Program-made: the position numbers and the translations under genes
Notes under the pieces: model-generated
Seen by the model: only the letters and a program-made list of their open reading frames with translations
What the model was told of the DNA's origin: nothing
Databases searched by the model: none
Assembly (NCBI GenBank): GCA_963773105.1
Contig: CAVZAA010000010.1
Coordinates: 1 to 64,000, forward strand
Length of the DNA stretch: 64,000 bases
Direction: 5' to 3'
Source of the DNA: Trebonia sp963773105
GTDB taxonomy: Bacteria; Actinomycetota; Actinomycetes; Streptosporangiales; Streptosporangiaceae
Shown here: positions 55,961 to 63,535 of the stretch, piece after piece
Numbering within the stretch: position 1 is the stretch's first letter
How the letters are laid out: the number at the start of each line of letters is the position of its first letter

Positions 55961-56656
55961 GTGCCAGTCCTCCTGGATGCCGGTCTCGCCAGGGTTAACG
56001 CCGAAGCTGTGCAGTTGGGGTCGTTCTCGCAGGCTGCGCTTGAGCTCGGCGAAGCCGGGGAAGGAGGCGAGCCCGACAACGTGGTCCCACAGCCGGATCG
56101 CGTCCCGGTCACTGGGCAGCCGGCTGATGACCGGCCCGAAGAACGCGGTCCCGTCAGGCGGCCCGAAGTGGATGATCGGGGTACCGACGTCCTTGCCGGT
56201 CAGCGCGAGCGCCTCGTCGGTTTCGGCCCGCAGTTCACCGTCCCAGTTGGCGTCATCGAGGGCATCGGCCAGCGCGGCCGGCAACCCGGCCCGCTCGAGC
56301 AGCGGCTCGACGAACTCCCGGCTTCCCCGTTCTTCCGGTCCCAGTGCGGGCGCGGCTGCGGAGTCGAACGCCTGGGTGCCGATCCCCTCGTACAGGGGCC
56401 CGACCGCCTGGCGGCCGTGCTCGGCGCGGGTCCGGGCGGCCACCCGCAGCAGCCGCAGCCCGGCGGTGTGGCCAGCCTCGTAGCCTGCCGGGAAATGACT
56501 GTCGTAGTCGACGTCGGCGTTGAGCATGCGCAGCGAGATGAACCGCCAGTCCACGGTGTAGTCGCGCCGAGCGGCGACCTGCCGGACCCATTTGCTCGTC
56601 ATCCAGGCGAACGGGCACAGCGGATCGAAGTAGAAGTTGATATCCGGGTTGTTCAT
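55217..56656 (-). CDS. Rv2466c-like DsbA-family protein reading into transposase debris
   Basis: The first ~220 residues from ATG 56656 form a thioredoxin/DsbA domain like the mycothiol-dependent nitroreductase Rv2466c: 'INFYFDPLCPFAWMTSKWV', 'WRFISLRMLNADVDYDSHF', 'GKDVGTPIIHFGPPDGTAFF' and 'LWDHVVGLASFPGFAELKRS'. The active site is C14-P-F-A, not C-P-W-C, so the resolving Cys is missing. The native stop seems lost: after about residue 225 the frame continues for 250 residues through the IS1634 relic, so the annotated end is probably not biological. Functional protein would end near 55990. GGAGGACGTC precedes the start. Confidence 0.7.
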   Translation of the reverse strand: MNNPDINFYFDPLCPFAWMTSKWVRQVAARRDYTVDWRFISLRMLNADVDYDSHFPAGYEAGHTAGLRLLRVAARTRAEHGRQAVGPLYEGIGTQAFDSAAAPALGPEERGSREFVEPLLERAGLPAALADALDDANWDGELRAETDEALALTGKDVGTPIIHFGPPDGTAFFGPVISRLPSDRDAIRLWDHVVGLASFPGFAELKRSLRERPQLHSFGVNPGETGIQEDWHGGSRRLKKLRPGTPAASGRNSGPGPPKRPPRCPGTDATRTWREPRGQAGADRRGRGVRHLLQPRGRQARRRPRARMIALLEEVIRDSDQLSAGGRAELRGVIATTPGLNRYLRVTPGGLLRIDDAKAKAEENLHGKYLLRTADRNLSAEDIAVGDKQLLEVERGWKDMKQVIDLRPVWHRREDRVRAHVILCWLALPPGPDRRERLRRHVAGTSPRARQDPRRHLRQPGRYLPAAHLRQPGWPGRRP

Positions 56657-56674
56657 GACGTCCTCCGATGGCTA

Positions 56675-56800
56675 TCAAGATGACGCGGCGGCATGCTCGC
56701 GCAGGTACCGGGCCAGGCCGATCACGTCCTCGGGCACCAGGCGGCCGATGGCGCCGCTGGAGTACACGGTTACAATCGCCTTGCCCGGCACGCCTGGCCG
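56675..56800 (-). pseudogene. C-terminal scrap of a peroxiredoxin, paralogous to the gene at 62247
   Basis: The minus strand reads 'VYSSGAIGRLVPEDVIGLAR' and 'YLREHAAASS' to a stop at 56675. The same end, 'SVYSSGAIGRLVPEDVIGLV' and 'RYLREHATA', closes the intact peroxiredoxin at 62247-62729. Only about 38 residues remain, directly upstream of the DsbA-like gene. Confidence 0.75.
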
Positions 56801-56834
56801 ACGAGGCGCGCTGGCCAGGCCGCGATGGTGGCGA

Positions 56835-57635
56835 TCACTTGAAGAAATGGGTTCGGGCGCGCGGCAGCCGCACGCCGTCGACGTCGATGTCGATCTTCTC
56901 GTTGTAGAAAGCGACCAGGCCCGCGATGGGCAGCAGCTGGCGGGTAGGGAAGTCATAGGCCCAGGCGAGGTCTTGATCACCATCGCGCACGTCATCACCG
57001 GTGCGCACCGACCAGTAGGCGCTGGTGATGCCCTTGTATGGGCAGGCCGTCTGGGTGGCGGTCGGCACGAGGTGACTGAAATCGACGTCGGTGCGGTCGA
57101 AGTAGTAACGGGTCGGCAGGCCGGTCTCGAACACCAGCACCGGCCTGGCGCTCTCGGCCAGCGTGATGCCCTCCAGCGAGGCCCGGACGTGCCGGTGCGA
57201 GCGAAGTGCGTCGACGCGGACGTAAGGGTTGCGGGGATGAACGAAGACCTGCTCGTCCTCCTCATACCAGGCATCCAGCGCGTCCCAGTCGAAACGAGCT
57301 GTGCCGGCCACCCGGTCAATCGCCTCGTCACCGAAGACACGCACGGTGCCTGGGCGGTCCACGCCGCCGGCCCGCAAGCCGTGACGGCGTGCCGTCCCCT
57401 GGCGCAGGCGCTGCTCGTGGTGCTCATCCACCAGAAAACGCTCGTCGACGTCTTCAACTGGGATGTAGTACTGCGGGTAGTACGGCCATTCCCACACGTA
57501 CCGGGCCTGCGTGCTGTCGAAAATCAGCTCGCCGCCCAGCCTCGCCCGCACTCGCCGCGGCGCGGGTTCGGCGTGATCGGTCTCCGCGATCATCTGCGGA
57601 TAATCGCGGTCGGCTGCCACACGTGATACGGCCAT
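56835..57635 (-). CDS. DUF427-family protein (two DUF427 units)
   Basis: This 266-residue protein starts at ATG 57635. It holds one DUF427 unit near the start ('VRARLGGELIFDSTQARYVW') and a second with 'TLAESARPVLVFETGLPTRY' and 'CPYKGITSAYWSVRTGD', the 'CPYKG' core being diagnostic. The family is widespread, about 90-250 residues, and of unknown activity. It sits in a run of minus-strand genes. Confidence 0.85.
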   Translation of the reverse strand: MAVSRVAADRDYPQMIAETDHAEPAPRRVRARLGGELIFDSTQARYVWEWPYYPQYYIPVEDVDERFLVDEHHEQRLRQGTARRHGLRAGGVDRPGTVRVFGDEAIDRVAGTARFDWDALDAWYEEDEQVFVHPRNPYVRVDALRSHRHVRASLEGITLAESARPVLVFETGLPTRYYFDRTDVDFSHLVPTATQTACPYKGITSAYWSVRTGDDVRDGDQDLAWAYDFPTRQLLPIAGLVAFYNEKIDIDVDGVRLPRARTHFFK

Positions 57636-57769
57636 CGTGCCTCACTCCTGAAGTCGGTAACTAAACCGGGCACAAGGTGAGCGTCACCGGACGCGCCGTT
57701 CTTACCTCCTGGACGCCAGAGGACTGCCGCGCGATGACGCAGCAGATGAACGGTGACGTCCTGGCCACG

Positions 57770-58192
57770 TTATGACGCAGCTCCAGCGGCGGCTGCGAGC
57801 AGGCCGTCAAAGTCCTCGCCGCACGGGCCGCAGGCACGCAGGTGCGCGGCGACATCCGGGAAGCGGCACTCGGCCGCCCCGGCGCCATCCACGCTGACGA
57901 CATGATCGAAGCTGACCCTCTGCCGGCCCTCGGCAAGGGCGGGCGGCCGGCCTGTACCTGGGGCTTCATAAGGCCGCCCGGTGCGCCGGGAGGTAAGAAC
58001 GTCGCCGACGGTGACCCGCGAACTGGCACCAGGCACAATCGGCACCACGGTACGACCACCCGGGCCGCCGGGGGCGGTCCAGAAGGTGAGTTGCATGGCA
58101 GTCAGCATCATCGCGGAGCCGGCCTCGCTCGCACAGCGATACGTGCCGTCCGGGAGGTGACGCAGGCCGTCGATGACGGCCAGCCTGATCAC
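57770..58192 (-). CDS. Small protein with C-terminal CGPC motif
   Basis: This 140-residue protein has a strand-rich first half and ends 'ECRFPDVAAHLRACGPCGED', followed by 'FDGLLAAAAG'. The His-x3-Cys-x2-Cys arrangement with an upstream Cys is that of anti-sigma-factor zinc fingers. A copy of the motif ('HLLSCGPCGEDYQGLLLAAR') is found as a fragment at about 62.03 kb. It is divergent from the beta-propeller gene. Function is unknown; a redox- or zinc-dependent regulatory role is possible. Confidence 0.5.
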   Translation of the reverse strand: MIRLAVIDGLRHLPDGTYRCASEAGSAMMLTAMQLTFWTAPGGPGGRTVVPIVPGASSRVTVGDVLTSRRTGRPYEAPGTGRPPALAEGRQRVSFDHVVSVDGAGAAECRFPDVAAHLRACGPCGEDFDGLLAAAAGAAS

Positions 58193-58411
58193 CCAGGCCG
58201 GTTTCGGCGCCGACCAGGACGGCGCACAGGTACACCAGACGGCGCTGACCAGGCATGGCTGCTGCGCGGATGGCGATGCCCAGCACGGCTCCGAGACGGC
58301 CGACCGTCGTTATGAACAAGAGAACCACCACCTTTGAGGATGCGGGCGGCCGGACCCCACAGGAGGATGAACTCATGTCGCGGGGCCGCCCGCGGACGGA
58401 GGGCGGTCGTG

Positions 58412-59245
58412 ATGCGCATCCTTGTCACCAGCGCCGACGGAGCCAACGGCAACGGCTACGGGGCGGTCCTCGGCTTCGGCCCGGCGGGTGAATTCACCGG
58501 GCCGTTCGGCAGCGACCCGCGGATCGCCGATCCGCGCGGTCTGTCCGTTGACCCGTCAGGCACGCTCATCTATGTGAACAGCGGCGACGACCGCGTGCTG
58601 GCGCTCGATCTGCATGGGCGCGTCGTGCGCGACTCGGGGCCGATACCCGGGCTGGACCCGGGCGGCGCCGAGTTCGGGCCCGATGGCCGCTACTACCTCA
58701 CCATGCGCCGCCAGCGGACGATACGTGGGATGCCTGCTGCCCTTGATGGGGAGGGAGAATTCCTGCTGCCGGAGGGTATCGTCCCGTTCCCGCGCGGGTT
58801 CGGTTTCGGGCGCGACGGCCGGCTCTACCTCTCCTCAGGCGTCGCGCCGTCCGGACAAGGCGACAACACCATCGTGGTGTTCGACCGCGGCGGAACGCTG
58901 CTCACGCCTCGCCTGGTGACCGACCCCGAACTGAGCCCGCTTGATCTGAAGCTCGCTCCCAACGGGAACATCGTGGTCGCCAGCGAATGGCCCTTCGGCG
59001 CTCCAGATGCCGCGCCGAGCGTACGCGAATACGACCCGCTCACCGGGCAGCTCGTGCGCGTCTTCGCACCCGAACGCTCGGTCGGATTCCGCAGGCCGCG
59101 GGGATTGAGGTTCGGGCCGGACGGTCGCCTGTACTGCGTAGGGCAGGACCACGTCGTGGCCTTCGACTTCCGCACCGGAAGCTTTGCGGGTCCCGTTGTG
59201 CACCTCGAGCGGCTCAACGGACAGGGGCTGGTCCTCGTGCCCTAG
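58412..59245 (+). CDS. NHL/SMP-30-like beta-propeller protein
   Basis: From ATG 58412 the product is 277 residues with repeated blades: 'DPRGLSVDPSGTLIYVNSGD', 'PGGAEFGPDGRYYLTMRRQR', 'PRGFGFGRDGRLYLSSGVAP', 'PLDLKLAPNGNIVVASEWPF' and 'PRGLRFGPDGRLYCVGQDHV'. The spacing gives about six NHL-type blades. No signal peptide. Propellers of this kind act as lactonases or binding platforms; no metal ligands could be assigned. A degenerate copy lies at 61.7-62.0 kb. The upstream in-frame Met (58334) is in low-complexity sequence. Confidence 0.75.
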   Translation: MRILVTSADGANGNGYGAVLGFGPAGEFTGPFGSDPRIADPRGLSVDPSGTLIYVNSGDDRVLALDLHGRVVRDSGPIPGLDPGGAEFGPDGRYYLTMRRQRTIRGMPAALDGEGEFLLPEGIVPFPRGFGFGRDGRLYLSSGVAPSGQGDNTIVVFDRGGTLLTPRLVTDPELSPLDLKLAPNGNIVVASEWPFGAPDAAPSVREYDPLTGQLVRVFAPERSVGFRRPRGLRFGPDGRLYCVGQDHVVAFDFRTGSFAGPVVHLERLNGQGLVLVP

Positions 59246-59701
59246 CTGAACTACCCGCGCTGGCGGTGCCGGGTAACCCAGGGCTGCCGGTGCCCGCGGG
59301 TCAGCACGGTACAGGTGCCTTCACCCAGTCGGCCGGGTCCTCGTCGCGTTCGTGGGTCACGTACCCGTCCCGGCGGGCGAACACCGCCGGGGCATCCACC
59401 GGCCCGGCGCGCGCCACTCCGCCTCCGCGACGATCAGCCCGGCCGCGCGGGCCCGGCGGGTCACGGTCTGCCCGATCGGCCTGGTCCCGGTCCCGAGGGT
59501 CCGCCCGTCGCGGATCGCTGCCGCGTTCGCAGCCGGGCGCTGCCGGTCGCCGGTGAATACACGCGCGTTGCGTACCACCAGGTCAGCTGGCGCATCGCTG
59601 TCCGCGGACGGGGGTCAGCCCTGCGACCGGCATCGATGTCCCGGCCGTCCGTTGAAGCGCCTGGGAGGTTGCCATGACGGCACTCCTTCCGGTGACAGCG
59701 G
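59246..59701 (-). other. Gene debris region
   Basis: About 450 bp without an intact gene. On the minus strand 'DLVVRNARVFTGDRQRPAAN' plus 'AAAIRDGRT' (about 59490-59590) looks like the N-terminus of an amidohydrolase. It is followed, inside a 71-bp repeat, by unrelated sequence and, in another frame, by 'DAPAVFARRDGYVTHERDED' ending at about 59305, a tail I cannot identify. Confidence 0.35.
59422..59492 (+). repeat. 71-bp perfect direct repeat, copy 1
   Basis: The 71 bases here are identical to those at 60650-60720, 1.23 kb away in the same orientation, with different flanks on both sides. On the minus strand they encode 'TGTRPIGQTVTRRARAAGLI' in one frame. The two copies flank the MBL hydrolase gene. 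Confidence 0.85.
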
Positions 59702-60595
59702 CTAGGGATGGTCTCCGAATGGGCCGAGCATGCCGTAGTCGACCCGCAGAGCCTCGAACATGACGTAGGCGTTGTCGGCCGTGAAGACGTCGGCGGCGGC
59801 CAGCCTGCCGAGGTACTTGGCGGTAACCGGCCCGGCTACCTGCGCGGCGGCGGCGTTGAGGTATGCCTTGAAGATCGCCCAGGAGTTGTTCCCGTATTTG
59901 GCGAAGAACGGCGCTGGGTCCAGGCTGGCCACGGTGGCGCGAGCGCCGGCCAGCAGGTCCGCGACGTAGGCGATCTGCAGGTCGCCGTCCGCGCGCTGGC
60001 CGAGGCGCCCGAGGTGACCGCCGACGAGCGTGTGCCACTGGTAGCCCATCGCGACGTCCTGCGCGGCGATCCAGTCGGGGATGTCCTGGGAGACGGCGAG
60101 GTTCTTGAACGGTACCCAGCCGGGGAAGATCACGTCCACGACCATCAGGGTCTGGTGGTCTGGCGCGTAGATGAAGATGTTGTCCGGGGTGTGGTTGGGC
60201 CCGTGGTAATCAAGGAGCAGCCGCTGTCCCCCCACCTCCAGGACGTAATGGTCGTCGAACGTGACGGCCGGCGCTGGCCGGTTCGGGTCATCATCACGCA
60301 GCAGCAGGCGGCGGCACTCGCTGTGGCCGATGCGCACCACGTCGGCGCCCAGCAGGGAGGACGCTCCGATGTGGTCGGCATGGGAGTGCGAGTACACCAG
60401 GTGGGTGACATTCGCGGGCCTGCCGTTCGCCTGGGTGACGGCGCCGATGGCGCGTAGCAGGTTGTGCCCGGTGGTCGGCGGCGCGTCGACCAGGACCACG
60501 CCGTCCCGGGCGGGTACCGCGGCGGCTGTTCCCGCGGCCGCGAGGAAGCGGCGGCGGCTCGTGGCTTCACGCTGGGGTCCTGAAAGTGCGGTCAT
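59702..60595 (-). CDS. MBL-fold hydrolase with TAT signal, N-terminal strands missing
   Basis: This 297-residue protein opens with a twin-arginine signal ('SRRRFLAAAGTAAAV') and then goes straight to 'DGVVLVDAPPTTGHNLLRAI'. The metal site is present: 'SHSHADHIG' (HxHxDH) and the later His ('HGPNHTPDN', 'VGGHLGRLG'). In family members about 50-60 residues normally lie between signal and 'DGVVLVDAPP' and form the first sheet strands. Their absence suggests an internal in-frame deletion around 60515. A periplasmic or secreted Zn hydrolase, perhaps no longer folding correctly. Confidence 0.7.
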   Translation of the reverse strand: MTALSGPQREATSRRRFLAAAGTAAAVPARDGVVLVDAPPTTGHNLLRAIGAVTQANGRPANVTHLVYSHSHADHIGASSLLGADVVRIGHSECRRLLLRDDDPNRPAPAVTFDDHYVLEVGGQRLLLDYHGPNHTPDNIFIYAPDHQTLMVVDVIFPGWVPFKNLAVSQDIPDWIAAQDVAMGYQWHTLVGGHLGRLGQRADGDLQIAYVADLLAGARATVASLDPAPFFAKYGNNSWAIFKAYLNAAAAQVAGPVTAKYLGRLAAADVFTADNAYVMFEALRVDYGMLGPFGDHP

Positions 60596-60649
60596 TGCTA
60601 AGCCTCTTTCGCCGGTGTACTTGAATCCGAAAGTTTTCCCGCCGTTCCA

Positions 60650-60720
60650 CCTCCGCGACGATCAGCCCGGCCGCGCGGGCCCGGCGGGTCACGGTCTGCC
60701 CGATCGGCCTGGTCCCGGTC
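60650..60720 (+). repeat. 71-bp perfect direct repeat, copy 2
   Basis: Second copy of the repeat at 59422-59492. It lies 55 bp upstream of the MBL gene start, between it and the crotonase stop. No coding role is apparent. Confidence 0.85.
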
Positions 60721-60803
60721 ACAATCACGTCTTGGACGCTCTTCTGGGCAGGTCCGCTGGTAGCTCGCTTTGCTGCTCCTGTGCTGCCCGGGTAAGGCCG
60801 TGG

Positions 60804-61571
60804 TCAGGGCTGCTGATAGGCCAGGTCAGCGCCGGTGAGGCCTTCCAGCGCCGAGCCGAGCTGATATGCCTCGGCCATCCGGCGGCTGAGGCGCTGGCGC
60901 ATGGTGACCGCCAGGTACCGGGTCAGCAACTGCGGCTTGGCGGCGAGGCCCCCGGCGAGTTCCTGCGCCCGCGGCAGCACCTGGTCCGGGGGAAGTACCT
61001 CGGCGACCGCACCCCACCGCTCGGCCTGCTCGGCGGTGAACGAGCCTTGGGTCAAGGTGAGATAGCGGGCCCGGTTGAGGCCGATGGTCTCTTCCCAGGC
61101 CAGGTAGATGCCGTCACCGGGCACGATCCCGAAAGTCAGGTGCGGGAAGTCGGAGAAGACGGTGGTGTCGGCGGCGATGACGATGTCGGCGATCAGGATG
61201 TACTCGCTGTGCACCGCGGCCGGGCCGTTCACCGCGGCCAGGATCGGCATCTCCAGGTCGACCAGCCGCTGCATGATCCGGCGGCCCTCGGCAGTGGTCT
61301 TGTCCCAGACCGCTGGCTTAGTGGGATCGTCCAGGCTCTGCCCGTCGATCTCGGTCATGAACCGGTCGCCGGTGCCGGTCAGTACCAGCACCCGGTTGTC
61401 CCGGTCTTCCCCGATCTCGTACAGGGCCCGCGGGAAATCGGCGTGCATCTGCCCGGTGAACGTTGCAGGGCCACCCTCGGTGTGGAACCTGAGCGTCAGC
61501 ACGCCCAACGGCGTCCGGGTGAACGCGAAGTTCTTGAACGCGGTGAAGTAAGCAGGCTCGGTCATCGGCAT
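60804..61571 (-). CDS. Enoyl-CoA hydratase/isomerase family protein
   Basis: From ATG 61571, which has GAGGA at the right distance, the product is 255 residues; a GTG at 61589 is an alternative. Crotonase features: 'NRVLVLTGTGDRFMTEIDGQ' (first oxyanion region), 'MPILAAVNGPAAVHSEYILI' and 'FPHLTFGIVPGDGIYLAWEE', in which Gly-Asp replaces the common catalytic Glu-Gly arrangement. The preference is for a CoA thioester; the substrate is unknown. It is unrelated in detail to the broken crotonase at 14.7 kb. Confidence 0.8.
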   Translation of the reverse strand: MPMTEPAYFTAFKNFAFTRTPLGVLTLRFHTEGGPATFTGQMHADFPRALYEIGEDRDNRVLVLTGTGDRFMTEIDGQSLDDPTKPAVWDKTTAEGRRIMQRLVDLEMPILAAVNGPAAVHSEYILIADIVIAADTTVFSDFPHLTFGIVPGDGIYLAWEETIGLNRARYLTLTQGSFTAEQAERWGAVAEVLPPDQVLPRAQELAGGLAAKPQLLTRYLAVTMRQRLSRRMAEAYQLGSALEGLTGADLAYQQP

Positions 61572-61694
61572 GCGGGAATTCCTCGGCACGAGAAGGATGA
61601 CTTGTCGCGTGGGATGCCGGACAATCCAGCGGTTCGACCCGGCGCATCCGCCGAGTATCGCTGCGCTCTGAGCAGCCGCACATCGTCAAGACCG

Positions 61695-62005
61695 TTAGGT
61701 TCGCCGGAACGGGACGATGCCGTCGGGCAAGAGAGGCTCGCCTTCGGTATCGAGATCCTGGGGGCCAGGATCGTCCGACGCCGCCGCAGCCCGACGCAGT
61801 AGCGGCCGTCCGGCCCGGATATCTCCTGCCTGGGTCAAGGCCACCGGTACGGCCCGAGTCCAGAACGACCTTCCCGCTGGTGTCGAGCGCGAGCACCCGC
61901 TCATCGCCGCTGCTGACACACACCAGATCACCGGCCGGGCTCAGGCTCAGGCCGCGCGGATCAGTGATCCGGCGGTCCTGGCTGAACGGCCCGGCACGCT
62001 CACCG
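61695..62005 (-). pseudogene. Degenerate fragment of a beta-propeller gene
   Basis: The minus strand reads 'FSQDRRITDPRGLSLSPAGD', 'GDERVLALDTSGKVVLDSGR' and, after frame changes, 'GPDGRYCVGLRRRRTILA' and 'EPLLPDGIVPFRRT'. These correspond one by one to the first blades of the intact propeller at 58412. At least two frame changes and loss of the C-terminal half make it a relic. Confidence 0.75.
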
Positions 62006-62086
62006 TCTGCGCACCTGCTGAGCTGCGGCCCGTGCGGCGAAGACTACCAAGGGCTGCTTCTGGCCGCTAGGGCCAATACGGCCTGA
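62006..62086 (+). pseudogene. Fragment of the CGPC-motif gene
   Basis: The plus-strand frame 'AHLLSCGPCGEDYQGLLLAA' ends at TGA 62084-62086. It is a copy of the end of the 57770 gene ('AHLRACGPCGEDFDGLL'). It abuts the propeller relic in the same divergent arrangement as the intact pair. Confidence 0.65.
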
Positions 62087-62246
62087 CTGGTCATCTCCGG
62101 GCGGGCAGCCGGTGACCTGCACCGCCGGGCAGCTCGAGGGGCAGCCGGATATCGCGAGGTAAGACGCCTGCCGAACCGGCGCTAACAACAGGACGGTCCG
62201 GCACACCGCGGGCGTCATTTCCGTGAGCAGATAAAGGAGAGCCGTT

Positions 62247-62729
62247 ATGCCGCTGCTGAGTCCCGGAGACTCGTTCCCCGCCCTGCCGCTGACCCCGCCG
62301 GGCAGCCCGGCTCTGACCCTGCCGGACGCGTTCGATGGCGAGTTCGGAGTCGTGCTGTTCTTCCGCGGGTCGTGGTGCCCGTACTGCAACGCGCAGCTGC
62401 GGGCATTCCAGCGGGCCGGCGACAGTCTCGCGGGCGCCGGGATCAAGGTCGCGGCGCTGTCGGTGGACGACGAGCCCGCCACTGCGGAGCTGATCGCCAA
62501 GCACGGCCTGACCTTCCCGGTCGGGCACAGCGCCGACGCCCGGGCCATCGCCGGGCTCACCGGCGCGTTCATCAACCCCGACCCGGTCTACCTGCAGTCC
62601 ACCGGTTTCGTCCTCGGCCCGGCCGGCCGGGTCGTGGTCAGCGTGTACTCCAGCGGCGCCATCGGCCGGCTCGTCCCCGAGGACGTGATCGGCCTGGTCC
62701 GCTACTTGCGCGAGCACGCGACGGCCTGA
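62247..62729 (+). CDS. Peroxiredoxin (AhpC/TSA family)
   Basis: This 160-residue protein has the thioredoxin-fold site 'FFRGSWCPYCNAQLRAF' with Cys44 and Cys47, the first of which is the peroxidatic Cys of this subgroup. 'KVAALSVDDEPATAELIAKH' and 'GLTFPVGHSADARAIAGLTG' follow. It reduces hydroperoxides using thiols, possibly mycothiol or mycoredoxin. AAAGGAGAG precedes ATG 62247. It is 27 bp upstream of the SDR and shares its C-terminal 30 residues with the scrap at 56675. Confidence 0.88.
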   Translation: MPLLSPGDSFPALPLTPPGSPALTLPDAFDGEFGVVLFFRGSWCPYCNAQLRAFQRAGDSLAGAGIKVAALSVDDEPATAELIAKHGLTFPVGHSADARAIAGLTGAFINPDPVYLQSTGFVLGPAGRVVVSVYSSGAIGRLVPEDVIGLVRYLREHATA

Positions 62730-62756
62730 CCATGACCAGCAGAAAAGGAGACCGCA

Positions 62757-63535
62757 GTGGGAACCGTCTTTGCCGGTAAGACCGCGCTGATCACAGGGGC
62801 GGGGCGCGGTATCGGCCGTGCCGTCGCACTCGAGCTGGCGGACGCCGGAGCCGGGCTGATCCTGGTCGCCCGCTCCGCGGACCAGCTGGCGCAGACCCAG
62901 GACAGCCTGCTCGGCCGGGGCATCCCCGCCGGGCAGGTCCGGATCGTTCCCGCTGACCTCGGCGACGAACAACAGCGCGGCCGCGCGGCCGCGGCGGCGC
63001 TTGCGGCAGGCCGCGTGGACATCCTGGTCAACAACGCGGCCACCGTCGAGCCGCTCGGCCCGACCGCCGCCATCCCGGCCGCGGGGCTGCGCCGCGCCTT
63101 CGAGCTCAACGTCATCGCGCCCGCCGCGCTCACCGCCGCCGTGCTGCCCGGCATGCTGGACGCCGGCTGGGCCGCATCGTCAACGTCTCCAGCGCGATCG
63201 TCGCGCGGCCGGATTCCATGGTCCGCTTCAACGCCTACGCCGCGACCAAGGCCGCGCTGGAGGCGCACACCGTCAACCTCGCCGCCGAGCTGCGCGGCAC
63301 CGGCGTGACCGTAAACGTGTACCGGCCGGGCGGGGTGGACACCGCCATGCAGGCCTGGATCCGCCATCAGGATCCCGAACGCATCGGAACCGCCGCGTAC
63401 GAACGGTTCAACCGGAACTTCGCCGACGGCACCCTGATCACCCCCGAGCAGTCCGCCGCAGCCCTGATCGCACGCCTGGGCGGAGACGACACCGGGGTCA
63501 TCTGGGACGTCAGCACCGCCGCCGCCCGGTCATGA
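62757..63535 (+). pseudogene. Short-chain dehydrogenase/reductase, one frameshift
   Basis: GTG 62757 follows AAAAGGAG. The Rossmann start is 'GKTALITGAGRGIGRAVALE', with 'VDILVNNAATVEPLG'. At a G run (63169-63171) one base is missing and the frame should pass from 'MLDAGW' to 'GRIVNVSSAIVA'. The second frame carries the active-site 'NAYAATKAALEAHTVNLAAE' (Tyr-x3-Lys) and 'TVNVYRPGGVDTAM' to the stop at 63535. Repaired it is 259 residues, normal for classical SDRs. Homopolymer position suggests a sequencing error. Its stop overlaps the next ATG (ATGA). Confidence 0.8.
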
